Positions 1-8,221 of a stretch of DNA of 40,855 nucleotides are shown here, one piece after another. The notes below the pieces were generated by a model, which was given only the letters and a program-made list of their open reading frames with translations, searched no databases and was not told the origin of the DNA. Numbering within the stretch: the first letter of the stretch is position 1; each line of letters opens with the position of its first letter. The DNA is from Micavibrio_A sp040381535. GTDB taxonomy: Bacteria > Pseudomonadota > Alphaproteobacteria > Micavibrionales > Micavibrionaceae. Location of the stretch: the NCBI GenBank assembly GCA_040381535.1, contig JBEIHF010000018.1:1-40855 (forward strand), in the 5' to 3' direction. The position numbers were made by a program, and so were the translations under genes.

Positions 1-19
1 CCGCACCGCCAGCGCGCAT

Positions 20-64
20 CCGCCCTGCGCTATCTTCCGCTACGCTCACGGCAGCGCAGGGCGG
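20..64. repeat. 12-bp perfect inverted repeat
   Basis: The bases at 20-31 (CCGCCCTGCGCT) are the exact reverse complement of 53-64, separated by 21 bases. It is GC-rich in contrast to the AT-rich stretch that follows. There is no T-run after it, so it is not an obvious terminator. It could be a REP-like element or the end of a feature lying outside the window; which of these cannot be told from one copy. Confidence 0.45.
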
Positions 65-72
65 GACACATC

Positions 73-267
73 ATGCTGAGAACAAATCATGAAAAACACG
101 AACTTAATGCTGGACCAAAGATTGGGGGTTGACCAGAAGATGCACAACAGTATGCTAAACTGATTGCCTCCGTCTCTGACTACGCATTACAAGAAGAAAA
201 CTGGAAAAGTGCGGCAGAAGCTAAGGGGCTTCACATGGCAAAGCAAATGAAAGAGTCTCTCAAATAA
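73..267 (+). pseudogene. possible decayed small gene, interrupted by TGA
   Basis: One frame is open from the window edge to a TGA at 130-132 and resumes in the same frame to a TAA at 265-267. The part after the TGA codes for 44 residues (PEDAQQYAKLIASVSD..., ending MKESLK) with the look of an amphipathic alpha-helical protein. An ATG lies at 73. A single in-frame stop in an otherwise coherent frame suggests a decayed gene, but the stretch is short and could be chance. No family is recognised. Confidence 0.3.
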
Positions 268-501
268 AGCCGATTGACTCCTCTTACATGGGCCCTAATT
301 TCCCGTTTAATTCAGCACCGATCACAACCTATGAGAAGTAGAAATAAGCCTAATCGCTTTGGCTGGATAAATCCTCGCCCCACATTGTAAAAAGACGCAA
401 TTCGGAGCATATTGAGGGCGTAATTTTACGATATATATGAAAACACATACACAGAACCTACACAGACTATTTTTAGCCTGATTTTGCTAATAAAATCAGT
501 A
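268..501. other. AT-rich non-coding region with direct and inverted repeats
   Basis: No convincing gene is seen here on either strand. Two copies of TACACAGA start at 448 and 459, exactly 11 bases apart, i.e. about one helical turn. An 8-bp perfect dyad follows: CTGATTTT at 478-485 and AAAATCAG at 492-499 with a 6-base loop. Both lie just upstream of the predicted promoter of the ftsEX operon, so they may be operator sites; this is inference from position. Confidence 0.35.
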
Positions 502-510
502 TGTTAGAAT
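502..510 (+). promoter_or_regulatory. possible extended -10 promoter of the ftsEX operon
   Basis: TGTTAGAAT fits an extended -10 element (TGn followed by TAGAAT, five of six matches to TATAAT). It lies about 55 bases before the ATG at 566. No good -35 hexamer is seen, which extended -10 promoters can do without. A perfect 8-bp dyad at 478-499 overlaps the -35 position. Confidence 0.35.
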
Positions 511-565
511 AGCCAGAGATTCCTGTATGTATAAGACACACTGACGCGAACGGCAAGGCAGGCAT

Positions 566-1339
566 ATGACCACCCGCAGATTCTCGGCCCTTATAGGCCT
601 TTTCATATTTGTTTTCGGCCTGTATACGCATGTCCGCGCCGAGGATAAAATCCCCGCCTGCACCGCCATGGACCGCCCGTGCATCCTCAAACAAATAGAA
701 ATTCTGGCTGCGTCCATTGACAAGCAGGAGTGGAAGGACCAGACCTATCGCGAGCTTGCCAAGACTTACGCGTATGAAGGGCAAGCCGATAAAGCCATCG
801 CGCTCATCTCAAAAATTGTCGACAACGACACCAAGGCCATGACCATTCGCGGCATCGGCATGGCTGCGGCGAGTTTGAAATGGTCAAACGCACAATACAG
901 AGCCTTGTTCATAAAACTTTCCGAGCAAGCTGCCCTCATCAACCATCCGCCATCGCAAGGCATTGCGTATACCTATATCGCGATGAGCCAAGCTTTTGCT
1001 GGTGACGATGATGGCGCGCGCAAAACGGCGGCGTCCATGACTAACAGCGCGCTCCGCAACAAGGCGTATGGCGAAACCGCAGAGATTGAAGCCGAGCGCG
1101 GCGATTTGCAGAACGCGCTTACTTCCCTCGCCGCCATAGATACGCCATCTTATCGGAATAAAGCCTATGACACCGTGTCACGAATCTTCCTCGACAAAGC
1201 CTTTGTGGAACACGCCTATGCCTGCGCCGAAAAAATCGACAACGCGTATCTGCGCGCGAAATCGATTCAGCGCATCCTCAATAAGGGCAATACCGAGGAG
1301 CAGGACATGGAACCGCAAGAAAATCTTGCCAAAGAATAG
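566..1339 (+). CDS. secreted alpha-helical repeat protein (TPR/HEAT-like), unknown function
   Basis: The 257-residue product begins with a signal peptide: basic MTTRR, a hydrophobic core over about residues 8-22 and a likely cut after VRA at residue 25. The rest is made of roughly 33-residue helical units with recurring Ala/Gly/Tyr positions (for example YRELAKTYAYEG and IAYTYIAMSQAFAG), like tetratricopeptide or related alpha-alpha repeats. No enzyme motif is seen. Its stop lies only 9 bases before the ftsE start and in the same frame, so the two are probably co-transcribed. FtsEX complexes in other bacteria work through a periplasmic partner, so a link to FtsX is possible, but that is inference from position only. 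Confidence 0.75.
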   Translation: MTTRRFSALIGLFIFVFGLYTHVRAEDKIPACTAMDRPCILKQIEILAASIDKQEWKDQTYRELAKTYAYEGQADKAIALISKIVDNDTKAMTIRGIGMAAASLKWSNAQYRALFIKLSEQAALINHPPSQGIAYTYIAMSQAFAGDDDGARKTAASMTNSALRNKAYGETAEIEAERGDLQNALTSLAAIDTPSYRNKAYDTVSRIFLDKAFVEHAYACAEKIDNAYLRAKSIQRILNKGNTEEQDMEPQENLAKE

Positions 1340-1348
1340 AGAATAAAC

Positions 1349-2050
1349 TTGATACGCTACGAACATGTAGGATTGCGTTACGGCATCGGGCCGGAAGTGT
1401 TGGAAGACATCAACTTCCAACTCGATCCCGGCTCGTTCCATTTTTTGTCGGGCCCATCGGGCGCGGGTAAAACATCCTTATTGTCTCTGATGTATCTGGG
1501 CCGCATGCCCACGCGTGGGCTGATACAGATGTTCGGACAAAATATCGGTGAACTGGGCCGCGACCAGCTGGCCGCAATGCGTCAGCGGGTCGGCGTAGTG
1601 TTTCAGGATTTCAGATTGCTGAACCACATGTCCGCGTTTGACAACGTGGCGTTGCCGCTTCGCATTCAGGGTCGCCCCGAAAAAGAAATTCAAAACAACG
1701 TCGCCGAATTACTGGATTGGGTTGGCCTTGGCGACCAGAAATACGCGCTCCCCAATACCATGTCGGGTGGACAGCAGCAACGCGTGGCCATTGCACGTGC
1801 GGTCATCACGCGCCCACGTTTGTTATTGGCGGATGAACCGACGGGTAACTTGGATGATGAAATCGGTTTCCGTTTGATGGCGTTGTTCGACCAGCTCAAC
1901 AAAATGGGCACAACGGTCGTGATCGCCACGCACAACCAAGCGATCATCGACAAATTCGGGCACAAGCGCATGATCCTCGAAAAAGGCCGTCTGCACATTG
2001 AAGAGCCGACCAAGCACGGTTTAAGAAAACGTCTTGAGGGGATTTATTAA
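1349..2050 (+). CDS. ftsE: cell division ATP-binding protein FtsE
   Basis: A 233-residue ABC ATPase that partners FtsX at the division site and drives control of peptidoglycan hydrolysis. Visible motifs are Walker A GPSGAGKT (35-42), the Q-loop (Q86), signature SGGQQQR (139-145), Walker B LLLADEPT (158-165) and H-loop H195. The start is TTG at 1349: the upstream gene's TAG at 1337-1339 is in the same frame and no ATG lies between, and the resulting N-terminus MIRYEHV matches FtsE proteins. The stop overlaps the ftsX ATG by one base (TAATG), so the pair is translationally coupled. Confusion with LolD-type ATPases is excluded by the adjacent ftsX. Confidence 0.96.
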   Translation: MIRYEHVGLRYGIGPEVLEDINFQLDPGSFHFLSGPSGAGKTSLLSLMYLGRMPTRGLIQMFGQNIGELGRDQLAAMRQRVGVVFQDFRLLNHMSAFDNVALPLRIQGRPEKEIQNNVAELLDWVGLGDQKYALPNTMSGGQQQRVAIARAVITRPRLLLADEPTGNLDDEIGFRLMALFDQLNKMGTTVVIATHNQAIIDKFGHKRMILEKGRLHIEEPTKHGLRKRLEGIY

Positions 2051-3012
2051 TGCAACCCCTTATCAGAAAATTCAGAAATACATTGTCACGCGACCGCGCG
2101 CTTGGCGTGGCCAAAGGCAAGCGCCGTTACGATCTGCCGCTCACGGGCGGATCGAGCAATTCGCTTTTGCGCCTTCTGATCGGCCTTATGAGCATTTTGG
2201 GCATGTTAGCACTCGCCGCATCCTTCGCGCTTTCGGCGATGACCACGCGGTGGGAGCAAGGACTGGCGGATAAAATCACCATAGAAATTCCCGCATCGGA
2301 TTCAGCCGGCGAAATGATCGCGGCAAGTTCCGTGCAAGGCATGACTGACGACGCCGCCAAAATTGTCGGCGCGCGCGGTGACGTGCTCGAAGCTGAAATC
2401 ATGGAAGAAAGCCATGTTCTGGAATTGCTCTCGCCGTGGCTGGGTGAAGACATGGTGATGGATTCTATTCCGATCCCCGGCATTATTTCCGTGACGTTCG
2501 AGAAAGACACGAGGCCCGATATCAAAGCATTGGAAGCCGAGATCAAAGAAGTGGCGCCCCGCGCGCGCATCGATACACATGAAAACTGGCTATCCGAAGT
2601 GGCCAGGTTTACGGGAGCGCTGCAGTTCGCGGCCATTCTGCTAGGCATTATAATTAGCGTAACCACATTGGTCGCGGTTGCGGGCGGCGTGAGGTCAAAA
2701 TTATCCGAGAACAAGGAAGAGCTGGAATTGCTCCATTTGATGGGCGCATCGGATTCCTATATCGCCAAACAATTGCAGCGTCATACGCTTATACTTTCTC
2801 TTCAGGGCGGCGCGATCGGTGTGATCGGCGGCGCTGTGTTGCTCTTCATCATCGGCATGGTTGCGGGTAATATGGGTGTAAACCTCGTCCCCGATTTCAA
2901 ACTTGGCGGTAAGCAGAGACTTATGCTAGTCCTTTTGCCCCTTCCCATCGCCGCGCTCGCGATGCTCACCGCACGCTTTACCGTGATGCGCGTCTTAACG
3001 AAAATGCCTTAA
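2050..3012 (+). CDS. ftsX: cell division membrane protein FtsX
   Basis: The 320-residue product has the FtsX topology: a cytoplasmic basic N-terminus, a first membrane segment at about 40-62, a periplasmic domain of about 125 residues, then three membrane segments at about 190-212, 247-271 and 289-310. The stretch EELELLHLMGASDSYIA (224-240) is the conserved cytoplasmic loop of the family. It forms the membrane part of the FtsEX complex that passes ATPase-driven shape changes to cell wall hydrolases. It starts on the last base of ftsE. The periplasmic loop is where a partner would dock; the secreted repeat protein at 566-1339 is a candidate by position. Confidence 0.94.
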   Translation: MQPLIRKFRNTLSRDRALGVAKGKRRYDLPLTGGSSNSLLRLLIGLMSILGMLALAASFALSAMTTRWEQGLADKITIEIPASDSAGEMIAASSVQGMTDDAAKIVGARGDVLEAEIMEESHVLELLSPWLGEDMVMDSIPIPGIISVTFEKDTRPDIKALEAEIKEVAPRARIDTHENWLSEVARFTGALQFAAILLGIIISVTTLVAVAGGVRSKLSENKEELELLHLMGASDSYIAKQLQRHTLILSLQGGAIGVIGGAVLLFIIGMVAGNMGVNLVPDFKLGGKQRLMLVLLPLPIAALAMLTARFTVMRVLTKMP

Positions 3013-3013
3013 C

Positions 3014-3616
3014 ATGATTTTATTCCGCCTGATCGCTTATTGTATGACCGCACTGTTTACGCTCGTATTGATATGGGCGCTGGGGTGGATGTGGTTTGCG
3101 GCGTCGGTCGTTTCCATGAATCCGCAATCGCCCGGTATCAAAACTGATGCCATCATCGTTTTGACGGGCGGAGATAAGCGCATCAATGAAGGTTTCGACC
3201 TGCTCGCCGCCGACAAGGCGAATCTGCTGTTTATTTCCGGCGTGAACGAGCAGGTAAAAACCGAAGAACTGCTCCAACTCTGGAAGGGTGACCAAAAAAA
3301 GGTTTTGTGCTGCACGACGCTCGGCTACACCGCCGACTCCACCGCGGGCAACGCCACCGAAAGCGAAGCCTGGATCAAGAAAAACAAGGTGACATCCGTG
3401 CGCCTAGTTACCGCGAATTACCACATGGCGCGTTCCTCCATGATGTTCCACCGTTCGATGCCGAATATAGAAATTTACAAACACCCTGTAGTTCCCGCCG
3501 ATTTCGAGCCGTGGACGAAAAAATTCTGGATTTTGACCTTTCAGGAATACAACAAGGTGCTGGCCACATGGCTGCGCTTTGATCTACAAGACAAAAACCC
3601 TTCTTTGAGCGGATAG
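3014..3616 (+). CDS. YdcF/DUF218-family membrane-anchored protein
   Basis: A 200-residue protein with one N-terminal membrane segment (about 7-30) followed by a DUF218 domain. The family's features are visible: DAIIVLTGGDKRINEG near residue 45, and later TAGNATESEAWIKKN and LVTANYHMARS. Members such as SanA, ElyC and YdcF act in envelope or peptidoglycan-precursor metabolism, though the exact reaction is not settled. It begins one base after the ftsX stop and lies two bases before the acyltransferase gene, so it belongs to the same operon. Confidence 0.88.
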   Translation: MILFRLIAYCMTALFTLVLIWALGWMWFAASVVSMNPQSPGIKTDAIIVLTGGDKRINEGFDLLAADKANLLFISGVNEQVKTEELLQLWKGDQKKVLCCTTLGYTADSTAGNATESEAWIKKNKVTSVRLVTANYHMARSSMMFHRSMPNIEIYKHPVVPADFEPWTKKFWILTFQEYNKVLATWLRFDLQDKNPSLSG

Positions 3617-3618
3617 AT

Positions 3619-4365
3619 ATGGACGCAGTACGCAGCATTTTTTTCAACATTGTTTTCTATGGCGTTTGGACGCCCGTAGTGTGCCTTCTTACGCTGCCTT
3701 CACTTTTGTTGCCGCGCAAATTCGCGTTGGGCGTGGCTAAGTTTTATCAGGACGGTGCGTATTTCTTACAAAAATATATTGCCGGCATCGATTACGAAAT
3801 CCGCGGGATCGAAAATAAACCTGCGGACGATGTGGGATACATCGTCGCCTCCAAACATTATTCCGCATGGGAGACGCTACATATTTTTAGGCTCTTCGAG
3901 GATGCAACCATCATCCTAAAAAAAGAATTGCTCTCCCTGCCCTTGTTTGGATGGTTTTTGAAAAAGCTGGATGTTATCGCGATTGACCGCGGCAACAGAT
4001 CATCCGCCACTGCTTCGCTGTATGAAGGCGCACGCAAAATGCGCGACCAGCACAGACCCATCGTGATATTCCCGCAAGGCACGCGCGTAGCCGTGGGAAC
4101 GACCCTTGCCGAAAAACCCTACAAGGGAGGGATCATCAAATTATATTCGGAATTAAACATGCCCATATTGCCCGTCGCAATCAACAGCGGGCTTTACTGG
4201 CCGCGCAACAGTTTTTGGAAACACAGCGGAACGGTGGTGGTGCAATATCTGCCCGTCATTCCTGCAGGCCTGCCCGCCGACGAGGTGATGAAGATGCTCC
4301 AGACACAAATCGAAACCGTATCGGATGCCTTAATCGCAGAAGGACGTAAAGCGCTGACCCCATGA
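3619..4365 (+). CDS. plsC: 1-acyl-sn-glycerol-3-phosphate acyltransferase (PlsC family)
   Basis: A 248-residue membrane-associated acyltransferase expected to make phosphatidic acid from lysophosphatidic acid. An N-terminal hydrophobic segment (about 8-32) is followed by the four acyltransferase blocks: SKHYSAWET (78-86; H80 and E85 stand for the usual HX4D/E pair), GWFLKKLDVIAIDR (111-124), FPQGTR (151-156) and LPVAINSG (184-191). The glutamate variant of block I is familiar to me from alphaproteobacterial members. The gene follows the ydcF-like gene closely and overlaps the next gene by four bases (ATGA). The exact acyl acceptor is inferred from the family. Confidence 0.9.
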   Translation: MDAVRSIFFNIVFYGVWTPVVCLLTLPSLLLPRKFALGVAKFYQDGAYFLQKYIAGIDYEIRGIENKPADDVGYIVASKHYSAWETLHIFRLFEDATIILKKELLSLPLFGWFLKKLDVIAIDRGNRSSATASLYEGARKMRDQHRPIVIFPQGTRVAVGTTLAEKPYKGGIIKLYSELNMPILPVAINSGLYWPRNSFWKHSGTVVVQYLPVIPAGLPADEVMKMLQTQIETVSDALIAEGRKALTP

Positions 4366-5135
4366 CAAAACGTAACAGTACCATCGTTGTTGTCTTCACC
4401 TTTTTCCTGATCGGGATTTATTTGACCTTCTGGGCGTATAGCGCCAATTGGTTCAAACGAGAAATTGATCATTTGTATGTCAGCGCACAACGCGACGGCC
4501 TGCAATTTCTCGGACCCAAGCCGACTTTAACTAATTTTCCGTTCGTGCCCGAAGTGCATTACACGGGCGGTGTAAAATTCGGCAACACTACATTGTTGTT
4601 TGCCAAAGCCATGGCGCGCGGTTTTCCCATTCCCGGCATGACGCTGCATATATCTTTTCCCGAAGGCGTGCAGCTGGCGGGTATTGTCGATCCGATTATC
4701 TGGTCGTTAAACTCCCTCGATGTAAAACTGAGTGTTACCTATAATCTCCCGCGCACCTTCACAAAGGAAGACATTGCACGATGGCAAAAAGGTGGCGGTA
4801 AGATCGACATACGCGATTACACACTTACCAAGGGTTCGCTTTATTCCTACGGAGCGGGGCATTTTTCCTTCGACGCGCAATTGCAGCCCGCTTTTTTCAT
4901 GGACAGCAACGTGCAGGGCTATGAAGCCTTTATCGACGAACAAAAAGAAGTAGGCCTGATCGACCCTTTTGCAAGCGCCGTCGGCATGACCATCCTGAAC
5001 GGGCTTTCCACGCATGATGAAGCAAGCGGAGAGCGCGAGGTCTATCTGCACGTCAGCGTCAAGAACCGGATTTTGACCGTGGGACCGCTACAGGTGTTGG
5101 AACTTCCGCTGATTGTTTGGGATATACGTAGTTAG
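4362..5135 (+). CDS. DUF2125 family protein
   Basis: A 257-residue protein with an N-terminal membrane segment (about 8-27) and a long beta-rich exported part, fitting the DUF2125 family of alphaproteobacterial proteins of unknown function. It starts inside the plsC stop (ATGA overlap at 4362-4365) and closes the operon that opens with ftsEX. Its last 77 bases overlap the 3' end of the convergent tyrA gene. No catalytic residues are evident. The family call rests on overall character and gene order, not on a signature motif. Confidence 0.75.
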   Translation: MTKRNSTIVVVFTFFLIGIYLTFWAYSANWFKREIDHLYVSAQRDGLQFLGPKPTLTNFPFVPEVHYTGGVKFGNTTLLFAKAMARGFPIPGMTLHISFPEGVQLAGIVDPIIWSLNSLDVKLSVTYNLPRTFTKEDIARWQKGGGKIDIRDYTLTKGSLYSYGAGHFSFDAQLQPAFFMDSNVQGYEAFIDEQKEVGLIDPFASAVGMTILNGLSTHDEASGEREVYLHVSVKNRILTVGPLQVLELPLIVWDIRS

Positions 5136-6003
5136 CCTGACCCGCGTCGATGATCGCGCGTCTTATTTCACGCGTCTCTTTAAATTTGTTATAAAGAAAG
5201 TCTCCGTCGCCTTTGCGGATGGCTTTTTGCATGGCGGTCAAATCTTCCGTGAAACGACCCAGTACTTCTAAGACCGCGTCCTTGTTGTTCAAGAAAACAT
5301 CGCGCCACATTACAGGATCAGATGCCGCGATGCGCGTGAAATCACGAAAGCCCGTCGCGGCGAATTTGACGACTTCGCCTTTGACATCGTCTTCTAGATC
5401 CGTAGCCGTACCAACAATGGTGTAGGCGATCAAATGTGGCAGGTGCGAGACGATACCCAAGACCAGATCATGATGTTCGCAATCCATGATTTGAATGTTA
5501 GAGCCGCAGGCTTCGAAAAGTTTTGTCAGCTTCTCAACTGCCAGCAATTCCGTATGCGGCATCGGCGTTAAAATCCACCATCGGTTGGCGAACAGTTCCG
5601 CGAAACCGTTTTCCGGGCCGGAATGTTCGGTCCCCGCAAGCGGGTGCCCGCCGATCAAATGCACCTTTGCTGGCAAGCGCGGCTGCAGCGCGAGCATTAC
5701 CGAAGATTTCACCGAACCCGTATCCGTCACAATGCAGCCCGGCATCAAATGCGGCGCAATTTTATCCGCAACCGCGCTCATGGCGCCCACGGGGATGGAA
5801 AGAATAACGAGATCGCTTCCCTGCACGGATTTGGAAAGATCGGAGTGCACCTCATCCGCTATGCCGAGTAGTTTGACCTTTTCGCAGACATCACGCGACA
5901 TATCGCCGCAGATAAGTTTTTGCGTTAGGCCGTTTTGTTTGATGGCGCGGGCGATCGATGAGCCGATCAAGCCAAAGCCGATGATTGTTATCTGTTTAAA
6001 CAT
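5059..6003 (-). CDS. tyrA: prephenate/arogenate dehydrogenase TyrA
   Basis: A 314-residue NAD(P)-dependent dehydrogenase of tyrosine synthesis. The Rossmann motif GFGLIGSS is at 9-16; DTGSVK (94-99) and GGHPLAGTEHSGP (118-130) are the conserved substrate-site blocks, with H120 matching the histidine of the HPxAG motif. No chorismate mutase or ACT domain is attached. The start ATG at 6001-6003 is preceded by a GAGGG ribosome site. It is the third gene of a minus-strand set after chorismate mutase and hisC, 127 bases downstream of hisC. The last 25 or so codons are antisense to the end of the DUF2125 gene and code for a proline-rich tail. Confidence 0.93.
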   Translation of the reverse strand: MFKQITIIGFGLIGSSIARAIKQNGLTQKLICGDMSRDVCEKVKLLGIADEVHSDLSKSVQGSDLVILSIPVGAMSAVADKIAPHLMPGCIVTDTGSVKSSVMLALQPRLPAKVHLIGGHPLAGTEHSGPENGFAELFANRWWILTPMPHTELLAVEKLTKLFEACGSNIQIMDCEHHDLVLGIVSHLPHLIAYTIVGTATDLEDDVKGEVVKFAATGFRDFTRIAASDPVMWRDVFLNNKDAVLEVLGRFTEDLTAMQKAIRKGDGDFLYNKFKETREIRRAIIDAGQANYVYPKQSAEVPTPVAVPRSKSGS

Positions 6004-6130
6004 GGGTTTGTGCCCTCAAATTAAGAAATTGGTTAAATACGTATCTGTAATGCATTAGAAACGAGTGAAAACCTGCCCTAGAGGGCATAATAGAGGGCGG
6101 CGTATTGGCCGATATCGGCGCATGCGGTTT

Positions 6131-7216
6131 TCATAGCGTCTTTAAGTACTCTTTTATGGCGGCGCAGGCAAGCTCCATTTCCTCGCCCGTCCCTATCGAA
6201 ATCCTTAACGATTCAGGCAATTTATATGCCCCCATCTGGCGCACGAGGATGCCTTTGGATTTAAGATACAAGCGGCAGGCTTCCGCGCTCTGCGCGTCTT
6301 TGAAAGAAACGAGCACGAAATTCGCGGCGGAGGGCCAGACTTTCAAACCCATTTTTTCGAGTTCGTTTTTCGTCCATTGGCGCCATTGCGTGTTGTGTGT
6401 GACGGAGCGTTCTAAGAAAGCGTCATCGTTCAGCGCGGCAACGCCCGCGATTTGCGCAGGGATCGAAACATTGAACGGCGCGCGTATGCGGTTCAGCACA
6501 TCGGTGATTTCGGCAGGCGCGTAAGCGTAGCCAATGCGCAAACCCGCAAGACCGTAGATTTTAGAGAAGGTGCGCAACACGACAATATCATCGCGGTCTT
6601 TGGCTAGCGCGTATCCGTTTTCGTATCCTTTCGATGCGGCGGCGTATTCGGCGTAGGCGTCATCGAGCACGAGCAGAATATCGGGGTGGAGTTCTTCGCG
6701 GAAAGCTTTGATATCCGCAGGCGGATTGAAAGAGCCCGTCGGGTTGTTCGGGTTGGTCAGGAAAACGATTTTGGTTTTGGGCGTAACGGCGGCGAGCATG
6801 GCGCCCAGATCCGGCACCAGATTATGTTCCGGCGTTTCCACGGGCTTTGCACCGCAGGCCTTGGCAAAAATGCTGTACATCAAAAACGCGTGCGTGCCGT
6901 AGATGACCTCATCACCCGCTGACAGATAGGCTTTGCAGAGCAGTCCTAAGATTTCATCGGAGCCTGCGCCGCAGAACACGCGGCTTTCGGGTAAGCCGTG
7001 TTTTATCGCAATCGCCTTGCGCAGTTCGGGCCAATTGCCATCAGGATATTTTTCGAGGTGCAGATCGCGGCTCAGCGCATCGAGCGCTTTAGGATTCGCG
7101 CCGAACGGATTTTCGTTGCTCGACAGCTTGATGATGCGCGCGGCGCCCTCGGCCTTGCTCTCCCCGCCCACATAGGCAGCGATATCCATGATGCCTGCGT
7201 TAGGTTTGATGGTCAT
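6131..7216 (-). CDS. hisC: histidinol-phosphate / aromatic amino acid aminotransferase HisC
   Basis: A 361-residue fold-type I aminotransferase. Visible are LSSNENPFG (31-39), NPNNPTG (155-161), DDAYAEY (185-191) and the pyridoxal phosphate lysine K219 in TFSKIYGLAG. I choose the ATG at 7214-7216 although an in-frame ATG lies 27 codons upstream, because this start overlaps the preceding gene's stop as ATGA, has an AAAGG ribosome site and gives the usual HisC N-terminus. Its place between chorismate mutase and tyrA suggests that it also transaminates prephenate or phenylpyruvate/hydroxyphenylpyruvate, as HisC enzymes in such clusters often do; that is inference. Confidence 0.92.
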   Translation of the reverse strand: MTIKPNAGIMDIAAYVGGESKAEGAARIIKLSSNENPFGANPKALDALSRDLHLEKYPDGNWPELRKAIAIKHGLPESRVFCGAGSDEILGLLCKAYLSAGDEVIYGTHAFLMYSIFAKACGAKPVETPEHNLVPDLGAMLAAVTPKTKIVFLTNPNNPTGSFNPPADIKAFREELHPDILLVLDDAYAEYAAASKGYENGYALAKDRDDIVVLRTFSKIYGLAGLRIGYAYAPAEITDVLNRIRAPFNVSIPAQIAGVAALNDDAFLERSVTHNTQWRQWTKNELEKMGLKVWPSAANFVLVSFKDAQSAEACRLYLKSKGILVRQMGAYKLPESLRISIGTGEEMELACAAIKEYLKTL

Positions 7217-8145
7217 GCGCTGGCCTTTGCGGGCTCCGCCTCCGGCGATTTCACGCTGCGGGCGTAGCTCGGTGGAACGGGATAGCCGCCGACGCATAAA
7301 ATAGATGCGCCGTTATCTTCCAATCCTTTGGTAAATTCGGAAACACGCGGGTCTTTATCGACCACGTAATCCTGAACCTCCATCAAATGCACAGGCGATA
7401 CGCCGCGTTTAGAGGAAAGATTGAGCGCGATGAGCCCCGCCTTCCTCGCCGTCTCGATCAAACGCGCGCGGGAAATGGACGGATCGCATTGAATGAGCAA
7501 AAAGGAATTGTCCTGCCCTGAATCATCAAACCCCGATTTCGACACGATAAGCGCACGGTGATCGGGATTCGGATTGGCGGGGTCTTCCCCGTATGGCAGA
7601 GCCATGACGATTTTCATCTGATCGGCGGATGCGCCTTGCGTCAGGAAGGTCCACCACGGTTGTTCGTCTTCGGAAAGCGGGCACGGCACGACCGCAAAAG
7701 TGACCTTGTCATCTTTCAGCGATGAAATGGCGGTCATGGATGATGCGGTCTTTTGCATGGGAAGGCACGAGCCGAAATAATCGCGCGCGAGGTCCCAATA
7801 TTCATTCTGGCCTTCCGGAACCGCGACCACGGCCTTCAAACCCGTTTGCAGCAGAGATACCGCACCAACCAGTTCACGCCAGATGCGCACTACGGCCATT
7901 TGCGGGAGCACGCCCTTGTGACGTTCCAGCAGGCGGCGGATCATCCGCGCCTCACGCGCGGGCTGCACGATCTGGATGTTGTTTTTGCGTTTTTCCTCAC
8001 CGACCTTCAAAACCAATTCAGCGCGTTCCATCAACGTGTCATGGATGCGGTTGTCGAGTTCGTCGATCTTCTGACGGATGGCATCCAGTTCGGGAGAATT
8101 ATAAGGCTTCGCCTGCGCGGGAGCCGCTTTCTTCTTATCGGGCAT
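7213..8145 (-). CDS. chorismate mutase (AroQ) with degenerate prephenate-dehydratase-like C-terminal region
   Basis: A 310-residue protein. Residues 18-100 form an AroQ-type chorismate mutase helix bundle: R24, R41, K52 and the R64-E65 pair lie where E. coli PheA has R11, R28, K39 and R51-E52. The remaining 200 residues look like a prephenate dehydratase plus ACT layout (EYWDLARDYFG near 115; FAVVPCPLSEDEQPW where dehydratases have a PxENS block), but I cannot find the catalytic threonine motif TRF or the regulatory ESRP motif. The mutase step is therefore well supported and the dehydratase activity is doubtful. It heads the minus-strand cluster chorismate mutase-hisC-tyrA. Confidence 0.85.
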   Translation of the reverse strand: MPDKKKAAPAQAKPYNSPELDAIRQKIDELDNRIHDTLMERAELVLKVGEEKRKNNIQIVQPAREARMIRRLLERHKGVLPQMAVVRIWRELVGAVSLLQTGLKAVVAVPEGQNEYWDLARDYFGSCLPMQKTASSMTAISSLKDDKVTFAVVPCPLSEDEQPWWTFLTQGASADQMKIVMALPYGEDPANPNPDHRALIVSKSGFDDSGQDNSFLLIQCDPSISRARLIETARKAGLIALNLSSKRGVSPVHLMEVQDYVVDKDPRVSEFTKGLEDNGASILCVGGYPVPPSYARSVKSPEAEPAKASA

Positions 8146-8170
8146 AAAATCTTTCTACTTCAAAGGGGTC

Positions 8171-8200
8171 ATTAGTACAGGGCTTATGGGGGGAAATCAA
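8171..8200 (-). promoter_or_regulatory. possible promoter of the chorismate mutase-hisC-tyrA cluster
   Basis: Read on the minus strand, TTGATT (8200-8195) is followed after 18 bases by ACTAAT (8176-8171), with TG one base ahead of it as in an extended -10. This lies 26 bases before the chorismate mutase start codon. The match is modest. Confidence 0.3.
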
Positions 8201-8221
8201 TTAACCCAAGATTTTTATTGA

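Noticed and set aside
7217..7297. A 27-residue N-terminal extension of HisC
   Set aside because: It lies entirely within the chorismate mutase gene, is Arg-rich without family support, and the ATGA-overlap start has a ribosome site.
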